Source: Kineosporia mesophila (lineage in GTDB: Bacteria; Actinomycetota; Actinomycetes; Actinomycetales; Kineosporiaceae). From it: a stretch of DNA of 64,000 nucleotides. How positions within the stretch are numbered: position 1 is the first letter of the stretch; each line of letters opens with the position of its first letter. The notes beneath the pieces are model-generated. The model saw nothing but the letters and a program-made list of their open reading frames with translations. It was not told the origin of the DNA and did no database searches. Positions 36,500 through 43,879 of this stretch are shown piece by piece. Where the stretch lies: NCBI RefSeq assembly GCF_021129235.1, contig NZ_JAJOMA010000007.1:186001-250000 (forward strand), written 5' to 3'. Both the position numbers and the translations under genes were made by a program.

Positions 36500-38092
36500 C
36501 TACTTCTTGGAGCCGGCGTTCTTGATGCCGGCTTCCTTGCTGCTGCGCTGGTACAGCTGAACCTGGTAAGTGCCCAGGTCGGTGGCCTTCTTGGCGTGGA
36601 AGTTGTTGCTCAGCAGCCGCTGCTTGTCGGCCTCGGGGTCTTCGGCGCTCTCGCCCAGACGGGTGTTGCTTGTGACCACCCAGACCCGGGTGCGCTTGCG
36701 CAGGGCCTTGGTGATGTCGGCGGTCGAGGCCTCGACACCGAACAGGGTGGCGGAACGGGCGCCGGTCTGGGCCAGGGCGATGTCGTCGACCTCGTCGAAC
36801 GCCGCCGGGTAGGCCAGCTTCACGACGCGCCGGGACTCGGGCAGGAAGATCACCGCATCGCCCGGCTGGGCCTGCGACTCGATGGTCTGGGCCACGCCCC
36901 GCAGGTTCTCCGAGTGGCCGGTGGCCCGCCAGCGGTAGACGGCCTGCATGTGGGCACCGCCGAGGACGAACACGAGCAGCATGATCGCCAGGTACCGGAC
37001 CCGCAGCAGGGTGGCCAGCGAGGCCAGGGCCAGCGCGCCACCGGGCACGGTGAAGAAGACGTAGCGCCAGTCGTAGAGCGGGTGCACCTGCGAGACGCTC
37101 CAGAGCATCACCGTCGGCAGCACCGCCCAGGCCAGGCCGAGCGCCAGGGCCGGGTTGTGGGTGCCCCGGCCGATGCCCGCGAAGGCCAGCACCAGGAGGC
37201 CGATGACGACCCAGGTGAGTTCGTACTGGGCCTCGAAGAAACCGGTCAACCGGTTCCAGTGTGGCACCGGCAGCCAGGCCACCTGGGCGCTCTGCCGGCT
37301 GGAGAACCAGAGCAGCGGGCTGAGCAGGGCCACGGACAGGCCGCCGGCCAGGAACCAGCGGTGCCGCACCGGGGCGGCCGACGTGGCCAGCACGTAACAG
37401 AGGTGGACGGCCAGGATGGTGAGGCCGATGACATTGAGCAGGCCGAGCGCGGTCACACAGCCGATGTAGACCGCCCAGCGCGTGCGCAGCCACGGCTTGC
37501 GGCAGACCTGCACCAGGGCCAGCGTGGCAGCGGTGGCCATCAGGGCGACCAGCGCGTAGGGCCGGGCCTCCTGGGCGTAGCGCGAGGACAGCGGCGCGAT
37601 CACCCAGAGCAGGCCGGCGACGAGGCCGACCCGGCCGGAGCCCAGTTCGCGCCCCAGACGCACCAGCAGGACACCGGTGACGGTCGCGGCCGCCGCGGAC
37701 AGCAGGCGGATCGGGGTGATCGAGGCGCTGTCGCCGACCAGGGCGTGCACGAGCAGGTAGTAGGTGGCGTGGACGAGGTCGACGCTCTTGGTCAGGTCGA
37801 GGATCTCGCCGGTGCTGCGCGACACCACGTCGCGGGTCACGGCCTCGTCCCACCAGGGGCTGGGCCGGTTGATCCACCAGGTGAAGACCACGGCGCCGAT
37901 CAGCGCGACCAGGCTCTCGGCCATCCCGGGCCGGGCCAGGACATCGTGCGCGCGCCCCTCGAGGCGCTCGAGACGACCCGGGCGGGGCCTGGTGCTGAGA
38001 GGAGTGGTCTGCGGTCCGGCGAGTGCGGTGGTCTTCCGGCCCGAATCAGCCGGTACGGCCCCGTCGGGTCCCCGCCCCGTGGTCTGCGTCAC
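36500..38092 (-). CDS. GT39/ArnT-like membrane glycosyltransferase
   Basis: 530 aa from GTG 38092; AGGAGA lies about ten bases upstream. N-terminal 60 residues are polar, then about eleven membrane helices. The first external loop has SPWWDEAVTRD, the acidic DE motif of GT-C mannosyl/aminoarabinosyl transferases (PMT/ArnT), and a conserved-looking YAQEARPYALVAL follows. A C-terminal soluble domain (about 390-530) contains VIFLPESRRV and RVWVVTSNTR. It should transfer a polyprenyl-linked sugar outside the membrane to protein or glycolipid. Not obviously linked to the Moa genes around it. Confidence 0.78.
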   Translation of the reverse strand: MTQTTGRGPDGAVPADSGRKTTALAGPQTTPLSTRPRPGRLERLEGRAHDVLARPGMAESLVALIGAVVFTWWINRPSPWWDEAVTRDVVSRSTGEILDLTKSVDLVHATYYLLVHALVGDSASITPIRLLSAAAATVTGVLLVRLGRELGSGRVGLVAGLLWVIAPLSSRYAQEARPYALVALMATAATLALVQVCRKPWLRTRWAVYIGCVTALGLLNVIGLTILAVHLCYVLATSAAPVRHRWFLAGGLSVALLSPLLWFSSRQSAQVAWLPVPHWNRLTGFFEAQYELTWVVIGLLVLAFAGIGRGTHNPALALGLAWAVLPTVMLWSVSQVHPLYDWRYVFFTVPGGALALASLATLLRVRYLAIMLLVFVLGGAHMQAVYRWRATGHSENLRGVAQTIESQAQPGDAVIFLPESRRVVKLAYPAAFDEVDDIALAQTGARSATLFGVEASTADITKALRKRTRVWVVTSNTRLGESAEDPEADKQRLLSNNFHAKKATDLGTYQVQLYQRSSKEAGIKNAGSKK

Positions 38093-38352
38093 CGAACGAT
38101 GTCTCCTACTTCGACGTGGTGAGTCGGCGCTTATGAGAGTGCCTATGGTCACGCACGGCGACATTGCCGCATCCTGATCCGTGGTCACCCACGGCGGACA
38201 TCGTCGACAACGGGAGACCGTTACGGCGCCTTCGGAAGGAGCGCCCACGATCAGCCTACGTCAGGCCGGACGCTGTCACCCGCCGGAAGGGTCACGGGAG
38301 GACAACGGTCGACTGAGAGATTCCTGGGAGTCGAAAACCCAGGAAAACCGGA

Positions 38353-38658
38353 TCAACCGCCAGCAAATGGCGGCAGCACATCGACGACGGCGCCGACCGG
38401 GACGACTCTCCGGCGGTCGCCCGCGACCTCGTCCACCAGGAACGACGACGCCTTGAGAACCCGTGCGAGATCCGCCCCGTGGCGCTCGGCAAGGTGCAGC
38501 AGGAGTTCATCGAGGGGGGTGGGCCCGGCGATGGACAGATGCTCCGACTCCACTCCGGCCGCGGCCCGGGCCCCGGCGAAGTAGCGGATCGTGACCAACC
38601 CTGTCGTGAGGTTGCTGTGATCTGTGGTGTTGTCACTGGTGGTGCGGGTGTCACCCAT
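38353..38658 (-). CDS. moaD: MoaD, molybdopterin synthase sulfur carrier
   Basis: 101 aa with beta-grasp fold: VTIRYFAGARAAAGVESEHL, TPLDELLLHLAERHG, and the C-terminal VDVLPPFAGG whose terminal Gly-Gly is adenylated and thiocarboxylated. About 22 extra residues precede the core, so translation might start nearer the VTIRYF segment. Starts nine bases after the moaA stop, hence same transcript. Confidence 0.92.
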   Translation of the reverse strand: MGDTRTTSDNTTDHSNLTTGLVTIRYFAGARAAAGVESEHLSIAGPTPLDELLLHLAERHGADLARVLKASSFLVDEVAGDRRRVVPVGAVVDVLPPFAGG

Positions 38659-38667
38659 GGGAACGGC

Positions 38668-39756
38668 TCAGCCTCCGATAGCGCTCATCGGCCGGTCCGG
38701 CTGGATGAACGAGGTGTCGTTGATGCCATGGCCCGCCGCCTTGCCCCACATGGCCGCCCGCCAGATCTGGGCGAGCTCCGCGTTGTCGGCACCCGAGCGC
38801 AGCAGGGCCCGCAGGTCGGTCTCGTCGCGGGCGAACAGGCAGTTGCGGATCTGGCCGTCGGCCGTCAGCCGGGTGCGGTCGCAGTCGCCGCAGAACGGGC
38901 GGGTCACCGAGGCGATGATGCCCACGGTGCCCGTGTTGCGGCCGTCGGTGGCGGTCCAGGTCTGGGCCGGCGAGGCGCCCCGGGCCCGGGCGTCGACCGG
39001 GATCAGCTCGAACTCCCCGGCCAGGGCCTGCTGGATGTCGTGAGCCGTGACCATCTGCTCGCGCTGCCAGGCGCCCTGCGCGTCGAGCGGCATCTGCTCG
39101 ATGAACCGCAGCTCGTAGCCCTGGGCCAGGGCCCAGCGCACCAGGGGTACGGCCTCGTCGTCGTTGATGCCGGGCAGCAGCACGGTGTTCACCTTGACCG
39201 GCCCGAGCCCGGCCGCGGCCGCCGCGGCCAGTCCGGCCAGCACGTCGCGGTGCCGGTCGCGCCGGGTGATCCGGTGGAAGCGTTCCGGGTCGAGCGTGTC
39301 CAGGGAGACGTTGATCCGGTTCAGCCCGGCCGCGGCCAGGGCGCGGGCGCGCTTGTCCAGGCCCACACCGTTCGTGGTGAGCGCGGTGACGGGGGCGCGG
39401 CCGGTCTTCGTCCGTAAGTGGGCGGTCGCCTCGACGATGCGTTCCAGGCCGCGCCGCAGCAGCGGCTCGCCGCCGGTGAAGCGGACCTCCTCGACGCCCA
39501 GCTCGTGCACCGCGAGGGTGATCAGCCGGATCAGCTCGTCGTCGGAGAGCACCTGGTCGTCGGGCAGCCAGTCCAGGCCCTCGGGCGGCATGCAGTAACC
39601 ACAGCGCAGCGAGCACTTGTCGGTCAGGCTCACCCGCAGATCGGTCGCCACCCGTCCATAGGTGTCGATCAGGCGGGAGTCTTCGGGGCGCCCCGTGGGC
39701 GCGGGGGTCCGCCCCTCTCCACGAGTCCTCGGGAGGCCGAGCATCACCGTTGCCAC
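38668..39756 (-). CDS. moaA: GTP 3',8-cyclase MoaA
   Basis: 362 aa from GTG 39756. Radical-SAM cluster DKCSLRCGYC (C48, C52, C55) near the N-terminus; second cluster from FCGDCDRTRLTADGQIRNCL; C-terminus ends SAIGG with the conserved double glycine. Catalyses GTP to 3',8-cyclo-H2GTP, first step to molybdenum cofactor. TACAGT (39768-39763) is six bases before GTG, predicting a leaderless message; an ATG four codons in (39744) is the alternative. Upstream of moaD in one operon. Confidence 0.94.
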   Translation of the reverse strand: MATVMLGLPRTRGEGRTPAPTGRPEDSRLIDTYGRVATDLRVSLTDKCSLRCGYCMPPEGLDWLPDDQVLSDDELIRLITLAVHELGVEEVRFTGGEPLLRRGLERIVEATAHLRTKTGRAPVTALTTNGVGLDKRARALAAAGLNRINVSLDTLDPERFHRITRRDRHRDVLAGLAAAAAAGLGPVKVNTVLLPGINDDEAVPLVRWALAQGYELRFIEQMPLDAQGAWQREQMVTAHDIQQALAGEFELIPVDARARGASPAQTWTATDGRNTGTVGIIASVTRPFCGDCDRTRLTADGQIRNCLFARDETDLRALLRSGADNAELAQIWRAAMWGKAAGHGINDTSFIQPDRPMSAIGG

Positions 39757-40117
39757 CTCGCCACTGTAAACAACGCTGGGGAAAACGCGTGTTCGAGGCC
39801 GAGCCGGGCACCCCCGGCTCGGCCGTACCGGGGGTGGGGTCGCCCAGATGAACCGGAAGAACCTGTTTCGGTGCCGTCCGGCGACGCTGTGACGTGGCCC
39901 TCTTCCAGCACTTTGGGCAGGTGATCCGGGTTGGTTCAGCCGGTCGGCGGCCTCCGGAAACACCCGTCTGCGTGCTGATATGACAGAGAGTAAAAATTGG
40001 TGACGCGGCTGGGCTCCCCGGTGGTGAGCGTTGCCTGTGAGCTCCCAGTGTTGTCTCACTTGACCAGGTGCTAACCTGAAGGTGAACAAAAGATGAACGA
40101 GAGGTGGCTAGGGGACT
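39757..40117. other. 361-bp divergent intergenic region (moaA / small gene)
   Basis: No gene seen. It carries the moaA -10 box at 39763-39768 and probably the promoter for the gene at 40118 (TAACCT at about 40073-40078 is a -10 candidate). A weak inverted repeat begins near CTGGGCTCC at about 40010 and ends GAGCTCCCAG. I looked for a known Moco RNA-type fold and could not recognise one. Confidence 0.45.
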
Positions 40118-40336
40118 ATGAAGCGAACCTATGGTCTTGAGACGGTCTCCGGCGCGTCGTCTACGGAATCGGCTTCCGCGACGAATGACTCGTCGCTGCA
40201 CGAGGGGCACCCGGAGTGGACGGCCGCAGGGCTGCGCCCGGTGGCTCACTGGGTGAAGCTGCCCGACGGTAAGGGTGGCCGCCGGCTGTCCATGGTGTGG
40301 GAGGTTCCGAACCCCATGCCCTACGCCGCGCACTGA
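40118..40336 (+). CDS. 72-aa protein of unknown function
   Basis: Starts MKRTYGLETVSGASSTESAS; N-terminal half polar and Ser/Thr-rich, C-terminal half compact with Trp and Pro (WTAAGLRPVAHWVKLPDG, RLSMVWEVPNPMPYAAH). Codon use matches neighbouring genes. No membrane helix, signal or metal motif. It has its own terminator at 40456. I do not recognise the family; the tryptophan-rich end suggests a small folded binding domain. Confidence 0.68.
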   Translation: MKRTYGLETVSGASSTESASATNDSSLHEGHPEWTAAGLRPVAHWVKLPDGKGGRRLSMVWEVPNPMPYAAH

Positions 40337-40741
40337 GGTCCGTAGCGACCCGTAACGACCCGGACCGGCGGTCCGGCCCGTGCGCTCGCGTCGGACCGGT
40401 CGAGAGGTCCCGTCCCGACCGGTCCGATGAGTGCCGGCTGACCGCTGTCCTTCCGCCGCCGCGCGTGGCTCCCTGACGGGAGCTGTGCGCGGCGGTGTCG
40501 TTTTGCTGGGGTCCCGCGTTCGATCCGGCCCCGTGACTCATACAAACCCGGGGTTTTCCACAGGCGCGGATTCTGTGGACAGTGCCGGATGCCTGCTGGC
40601 GGAAGCTGTCATGGTCGTTCCACGCCACCTGAACCGGTGGCGGAACGGCCGCTCCCGCCCGTGCGCACCCCCAGGCCGCAGGCGGGAGCGGTCCCTCGGA
40701 AAGACATTTCGTGATGCTGGGGGTTCGGCGGAGGGGAGAGC
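40337..40741. other. 405-bp gap before the WXG100 gene
   Basis: Contains a terminator hairpin at 40456-40495 followed by TGTCGTTTT, and the unmarked promoter of the WXG100 gene. No gene or further structure seen. Confidence 0.5.
40456..40495 (+). terminator. Rho-independent terminator
   Basis: Stacked stem CCGCCGCGC/GCGCGGCGG plus inner GCTCCC/GGGAGC with TGAC loop, then TGTCGTTTT. Terminates the 72-aa gene. Confidence 0.8.
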
Positions 40742-41032
40742 ATGCCCAGGTTCGAGGTGGACAGCGTCCAGGTGGTGCAGGCGAGTGCCGCGGTGCAGGC
40801 GTCGGCCCAGCAGATCGGTACCGAGGTCGACCGCATGATGCGGCATCTCGTGCAGTTGCAGGGCAGCTGGAGCGGATCGGCGGCCACGTCGTTCCAGTCG
40901 GTGGTCGGTGACTGGCGGGTGACGCAAGAGCGGGTGCGGGTGGCTCTGGAGCAGATCCAGGCCGCGCTGGCCCAGGCGGGGCGGCAGTACCAAGAGGTGG
41001 AAGACGCTGCGGTGCGGATGTTCACGGTCTGA
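40742..41032 (+). CDS. WXG100-family (ESAT-6-like) protein
   Basis: 96 aa, helix-turn-helix hairpin with the turn motif WSG at 43-45 (LQGSWSGSAATSF); N- and C-terminal helices are amphipathic. GGAGGGGAG precedes ATG. WXG100 proteins are substrates of type VII (ESX) secretion as helical dimers. No EccC-type ATPase, partner WXG gene, PE/PPE or LXG toxin lies nearby, so it is an orphan here. The YxxxD/E export signal is present in form only as YQEVE near the C-terminus. Confidence 0.88.
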   Translation: MPRFEVDSVQVVQASAAVQASAQQIGTEVDRMMRHLVQLQGSWSGSAATSFQSVVGDWRVTQERVRVALEQIQAALAQAGRQYQEVEDAAVRMFTV

Positions 41033-41146
41033 CGGGGAAGCTGGCGTCAGGGGTTGAGGTGCCTTGGTGGCCGTGGCGGCGGGCGAGTGCGGGGCGGGCG
41101 GTGGACCGGAGCGTTGGTGTCCGGTCCGGATCGGTCGGGGGCAACG

Positions 41147-41190
41147 CGAAAGGCCTCCGGTGATCCTGGCGGATCTCCGGAGGTCTTTCG
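41147..41190. terminator. Hairpin, probable bidirectional terminator
   Basis: 14-bp arms CGAAAGGCCTCCGG and CCGGAGGTCTTTCG (one mismatch), 16-nt loop. Confidence 0.7.
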
Positions 41191-41191
41191 G

Positions 41192-41218
41192 GAAAGGGCT
41201 GCTCGGATCAGCCCTTTC
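41192..41218. terminator. Hairpin, probable bidirectional terminator
   Basis: 10-bp perfect arms GAAAGGGCTG and CAGCCCTTTC, 7-nt loop, one base after the preceding hairpin; followed by GTTGTG. Confidence 0.72.
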
Positions 41219-41350
41219 GTTGTGACGGCCGTGGGGATCGGCCGTCGGGACCGTCCGCCCCGGGTGGGGGCCAGGGCGGACGGTGGTGCGGTGTGGCCGG
41301 CCAGTGGCTACCTCATGGCCCTCTCGGGCCGGGCGGGGTAGTGGGCGGGG

Positions 41351-43189
41351 TCAGTTGGCGCTGTCCGGGCGGGTGTCCAGGGTGACCTTCACGTCCTGGG
41401 TCTTACCGTCCCTGACGATCGAGACGGTCACTTCGGTTCCCGGGGTGCGCTCGCGGACCTGGGCCATGAGCGACTCGGCGCCGTTGATGTACTCACCGTC
41501 GATGGCGATGACGGTGTCGCCCTTCTTCAGGCCGGCGGTCTCGGCCGGGGAGTCGGCGACCACGGACTGCACCGAGGCGCCGTCCCGCTCGGCGTTGTCC
41601 ACCTTCACGGTGGCGTCGCCGAGGGTGATGCCCAGCCACGGGTGCTGGGCGCTGCCGTTCTCGATCAGCTGGTTGGTGATGTTCTTGACCTGGTCCACCG
41701 GGATCGCGAAGCCCAGGCCGATGCTGCCGGACTGGCTGGAGCTCTCCTGGCCGAAACCGCTGCTCTGGCTCAGGGTGGCGATCGAGGAGTTGATGCCGAT
41801 CAGCTTGCCCTGTGCGTCCACCAGGGCGCCGCCGCTGTTACCGGGGTTCACGGCCGCGTCGATCTGGATGGCGTTGGTGACGACCGTCTCGCCGGAGCCG
41901 CTGGACGAGGAGTCGCTGCTCTCGGAGGACGAGGTGGTCACCGGGCGGTCGACGGCGCTCACGATGCCGGTGGTGACGGTGCCGGCCAGGCCCAGCGGGT
42001 TACCGACGGCCATGACCGAGTCGCCCACGCTGACCGAGTCGGTGTCACCCAGGGTCGCGGGCTTCAGGTCGCTCGGCGGGTCTTCCAGCTGGATCACGGC
42101 CAGGTCGGTGGCGGAGTCGGTGCCGACGACCTTGGCGGTGTACTTCCGGCCGTCGTTCAGTACCACCTCGATGGTCTGGGCGCCCGTGACCACGTGGTTG
42201 TTGGTGACGATCCGGCCGTCGGTGTCAAGGATGACGCCGGAGCCCTCACCCTCGGACGACTGGCTGGTCACCTGCACCGAGACCACGCTCGGCTCGACCG
42301 CGGAGGCCACGGCCTTCCAGTCCGCGTTCTCGGAGGACGAGGTGGTCACCGGTGCTTCGGCGGAGTCGCCGCTCTGGGAGGACGAGGTGAGCGAGCTGGT
42401 GGCGGAGGAGGGGTCGTCGTTGTTCACGGCGAGCACCACGCCCGCGGTGAGCAGGCTGGCGATCAGGGCCGCGCCGAGACCGGTCGCGATCACACCGCGC
42501 CATCCGGGCTGCCCGGCCTCGCGGCGCTTCTTGCCGTTCGGCGGGAGCGGAGGCTGCCCACCCTGACCGGGCTGACCCAGCTGACCGTTCGAGCCGGGCT
42601 GGCCCCAGCCGGCCTGCGGCAGGGCGCCGGTCTGCGTGCCGACCGGGGCTCCCGTCTGGGTGTCGGTCGTGGTCGGGTAGGCGGTGAGGGTCTGCGTACC
42701 GCCGCTGGTGTTCTGCATGTTCTGGCCTCCGCTGCTCCAGCCCGTCTGCTGTGTCTGCCCGTACTGGGGGCGTGTGTACGGGCTCTGCCACTGGTTCTGG
42801 TCGTGCTGCTGGCCGTACTGCGGGGCGCCCTGCGGCTGCTGCCCGTAGGCCTGCGGGTTCTGCTGGGTCTGGCCGTACTGCTGGCCGTAAGGCTGCTGTC
42901 CGTACGGCTGGGCGCCCGGCTGGGACTGTGCGGCCTGCGGCGCCGGGGGTGCCTGCGGGGTCTGTACCGCCTGCGTGTCCTGCGTCGCGCTGTATCCCGG
43001 GGCTGCGCTGTACGCCGGTGTGGCCGGCGCCGTGGCGGTTTGGGTCTGTGCCGGCGTCTCGTGCGTCGGGCCGGCCGGAGCGGAGGAAGCCTGCGCAGCC
43101 GGAGCCGGGTTGGTGGCGGACGAGTCGTCACCGGGGCGGTTACCCCAGGAGGACGTGTTCTCGTCGTGGTTGTTCGTGGTCTGCGACAT
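41351..43189 (-). CDS. HtrA/DegP-type serine protease (PepD-like)
   Basis: 612 aa from ATG 43189. A Gln/Pro/Tyr-rich cytosolic N-terminus of about 225 residues precedes one helix (RGVIATGLGAALIASLLTAGVVLAV); the trypsin-like domain has its triad at H332 (TNNHVV), D362 (ATDLAVI) and S452 (PGNSGGAL); a PDZ domain ends the protein (LKKGDTVIAIDGEYINGAES). It degrades or refolds damaged extracytoplasmic proteins. The order response regulator, kinase, protease matches mycobacterial mprA-mprB-pepD (Rv0981-Rv0983 by recollection), so it is probably under that two-component system. A tandem TTCTCA repeat lies upstream (43265-43282). Confidence 0.92.
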   Translation of the reverse strand: MSQTTNNHDENTSSWGNRPGDDSSATNPAPAAQASSAPAGPTHETPAQTQTATAPATPAYSAAPGYSATQDTQAVQTPQAPPAPQAAQSQPGAQPYGQQPYGQQYGQTQQNPQAYGQQPQGAPQYGQQHDQNQWQSPYTRPQYGQTQQTGWSSGGQNMQNTSGGTQTLTAYPTTTDTQTGAPVGTQTGALPQAGWGQPGSNGQLGQPGQGGQPPLPPNGKKRREAGQPGWRGVIATGLGAALIASLLTAGVVLAVNNDDPSSATSSLTSSSQSGDSAEAPVTTSSSENADWKAVASAVEPSVVSVQVTSQSSEGEGSGVILDTDGRIVTNNHVVTGAQTIEVVLNDGRKYTAKVVGTDSATDLAVIQLEDPPSDLKPATLGDTDSVSVGDSVMAVGNPLGLAGTVTTGIVSAVDRPVTTSSSESSDSSSSGSGETVVTNAIQIDAAVNPGNSGGALVDAQGKLIGINSSIATLSQSSGFGQESSSQSGSIGLGFAIPVDQVKNITNQLIENGSAQHPWLGITLGDATVKVDNAERDGASVQSVVADSPAETAGLKKGDTVIAIDGEYINGAESLMAQVRERTPGTEVTVSIVRDGKTQDVKVTLDTRPDSAN

Positions 43190-43264
43190 TCTTCTCACCC
43201 TCATGGCCAGCTTGCTGACATGGACTAGTTCAAGCCCCGCCCCTCGGCGTTCGCTGCACCACGT

Positions 43265-43282
43265 CTGTGAGAAGCCTGAGAA
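43265..43282 (-). promoter_or_regulatory. Tandem 9-bp direct repeat upstream of HtrA-like gene
   Basis: On the minus strand two adjacent units read TTCTCAGGC and TTCTCACAG, 76-93 bp before the protease ATG. MprA-type regulators bind loosely conserved short direct repeats; this is a candidate site for the response regulator at 45491. I saw no matching copy before the regulator itself. Confidence 0.4.
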
Positions 43283-43310
43283 CGTGAATCCGGCCTGCGG
43301 GAGAGATCGC

Positions 43311-43351
43311 AAAAACGGCGATGCCCCGGTCGTGAGACCGGGGCATCGCCG
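43311..43351 (-). terminator. Rho-independent terminator of the 46-aa gene
   Basis: Perfect 16-bp arms (CGGCGATGCCCCGGTC and complement) with a 4-nt loop, followed on the minus strand by TTTTT at 43315-43311. It separates the small gene from the protease gene, which must therefore have its own promoter. Confidence 0.9.
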
Positions 43352-43386
43352 TTCGAACGCAAGCGTTCTAGGCGTCCATAAGCGCT

Positions 43387-43527
43387 TTACTCAGCGGCGG
43401 ACGGAGTGGCCGGAACGTTCAGCGGCCGGCCGTCGGCGCCGAGGCGCGTGCGACGGGGGTTGGCGACGGAGGCGGATCGAGGAGCCTCAGTGTCGTCACG
43501 GTCCGGGGTGGTCGCGGTGTGAAGCAT
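43387..43527 (-). CDS. 46-aa small protein between sensor kinase and HtrA
   Basis: ATG 43527 is preceded by GGAGGAAAG, the best ribosome site in the area, and the frame runs 46 codons to TAA. Sequence begins MLHTATTPDRDDTEAPRSAS and ends in NVPATPSAAE; it is hydrophilic, basic in the middle (NPRRTRLGADGRP), without Cys or membrane helix. A strong U-tract terminator follows. These signals, not similarity, support it. Location inside an envelope-stress locus suggests a regulator or accessory of the kinase or protease; it could also be a leader peptide. Family not recognised. Confidence 0.72.
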   Translation of the reverse strand: MLHTATTPDRDDTEAPRSASVANPRRTRLGADGRPLNVPATPSAAE

Positions 43528-43879
43528 CTTTCCTCCTTAACAAAGGGTCGTAGGCCGTTGTGCTCTACCGATACCCAGGCTCTCGCAACTCTGTGACCGC
43601 CTGGTTTCGATTCAGGGAACGCAGTGTTCTCCCGGAAAATGCCCGGGGGAGTGTCGGCATCACCTGTACGGACAAGCATATCCCCGCAGGCCAGGCCGTA
43701 CGAGTCGGATTGACGAGATCACCCTGTGGTTGGTGTCACGCCGTAGTGCCAGTTTCCCCTCACCCTGCGGGAATGCCCAGGAGAGAGCGCTGTGACGGAT
43801 GGGGAACGGGACCAAAGGACCGCCCGCCCGATGGTCGGCCATTCGGGCGGGCGGTTACTGAAGGTCAGCGATCTTGCGC
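43528..43879. other. 352-bp gap between kinase and small gene
   Basis: Holds the kinase terminator (43820-43854) and presumably the small gene's promoter. On the minus strand TTGCGA and TAGAGC lie at roughly promoter spacing upstream of the small gene's ribosome site, a weak candidate. Confidence 0.45.
43820..43854 (-). terminator. Hairpin terminator after the sensor kinase
   Basis: 12-bp perfect arms CCGCCCGCCCGA and TCGGGCGGGCGG with an 11-nt loop, about 25 bp past the kinase stop; followed on the minus strand by TCCTTTGG. Confidence 0.8.

Larger units (their letters stand above)
41033..41350. other. 318-bp convergent gap with two hairpins
   Basis: Between WXG100 (plus) and HtrA-like (minus). 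Apart from hairpins at 41147-41190 and 41192-41218 I see nothing in it. Confidence 0.5.
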
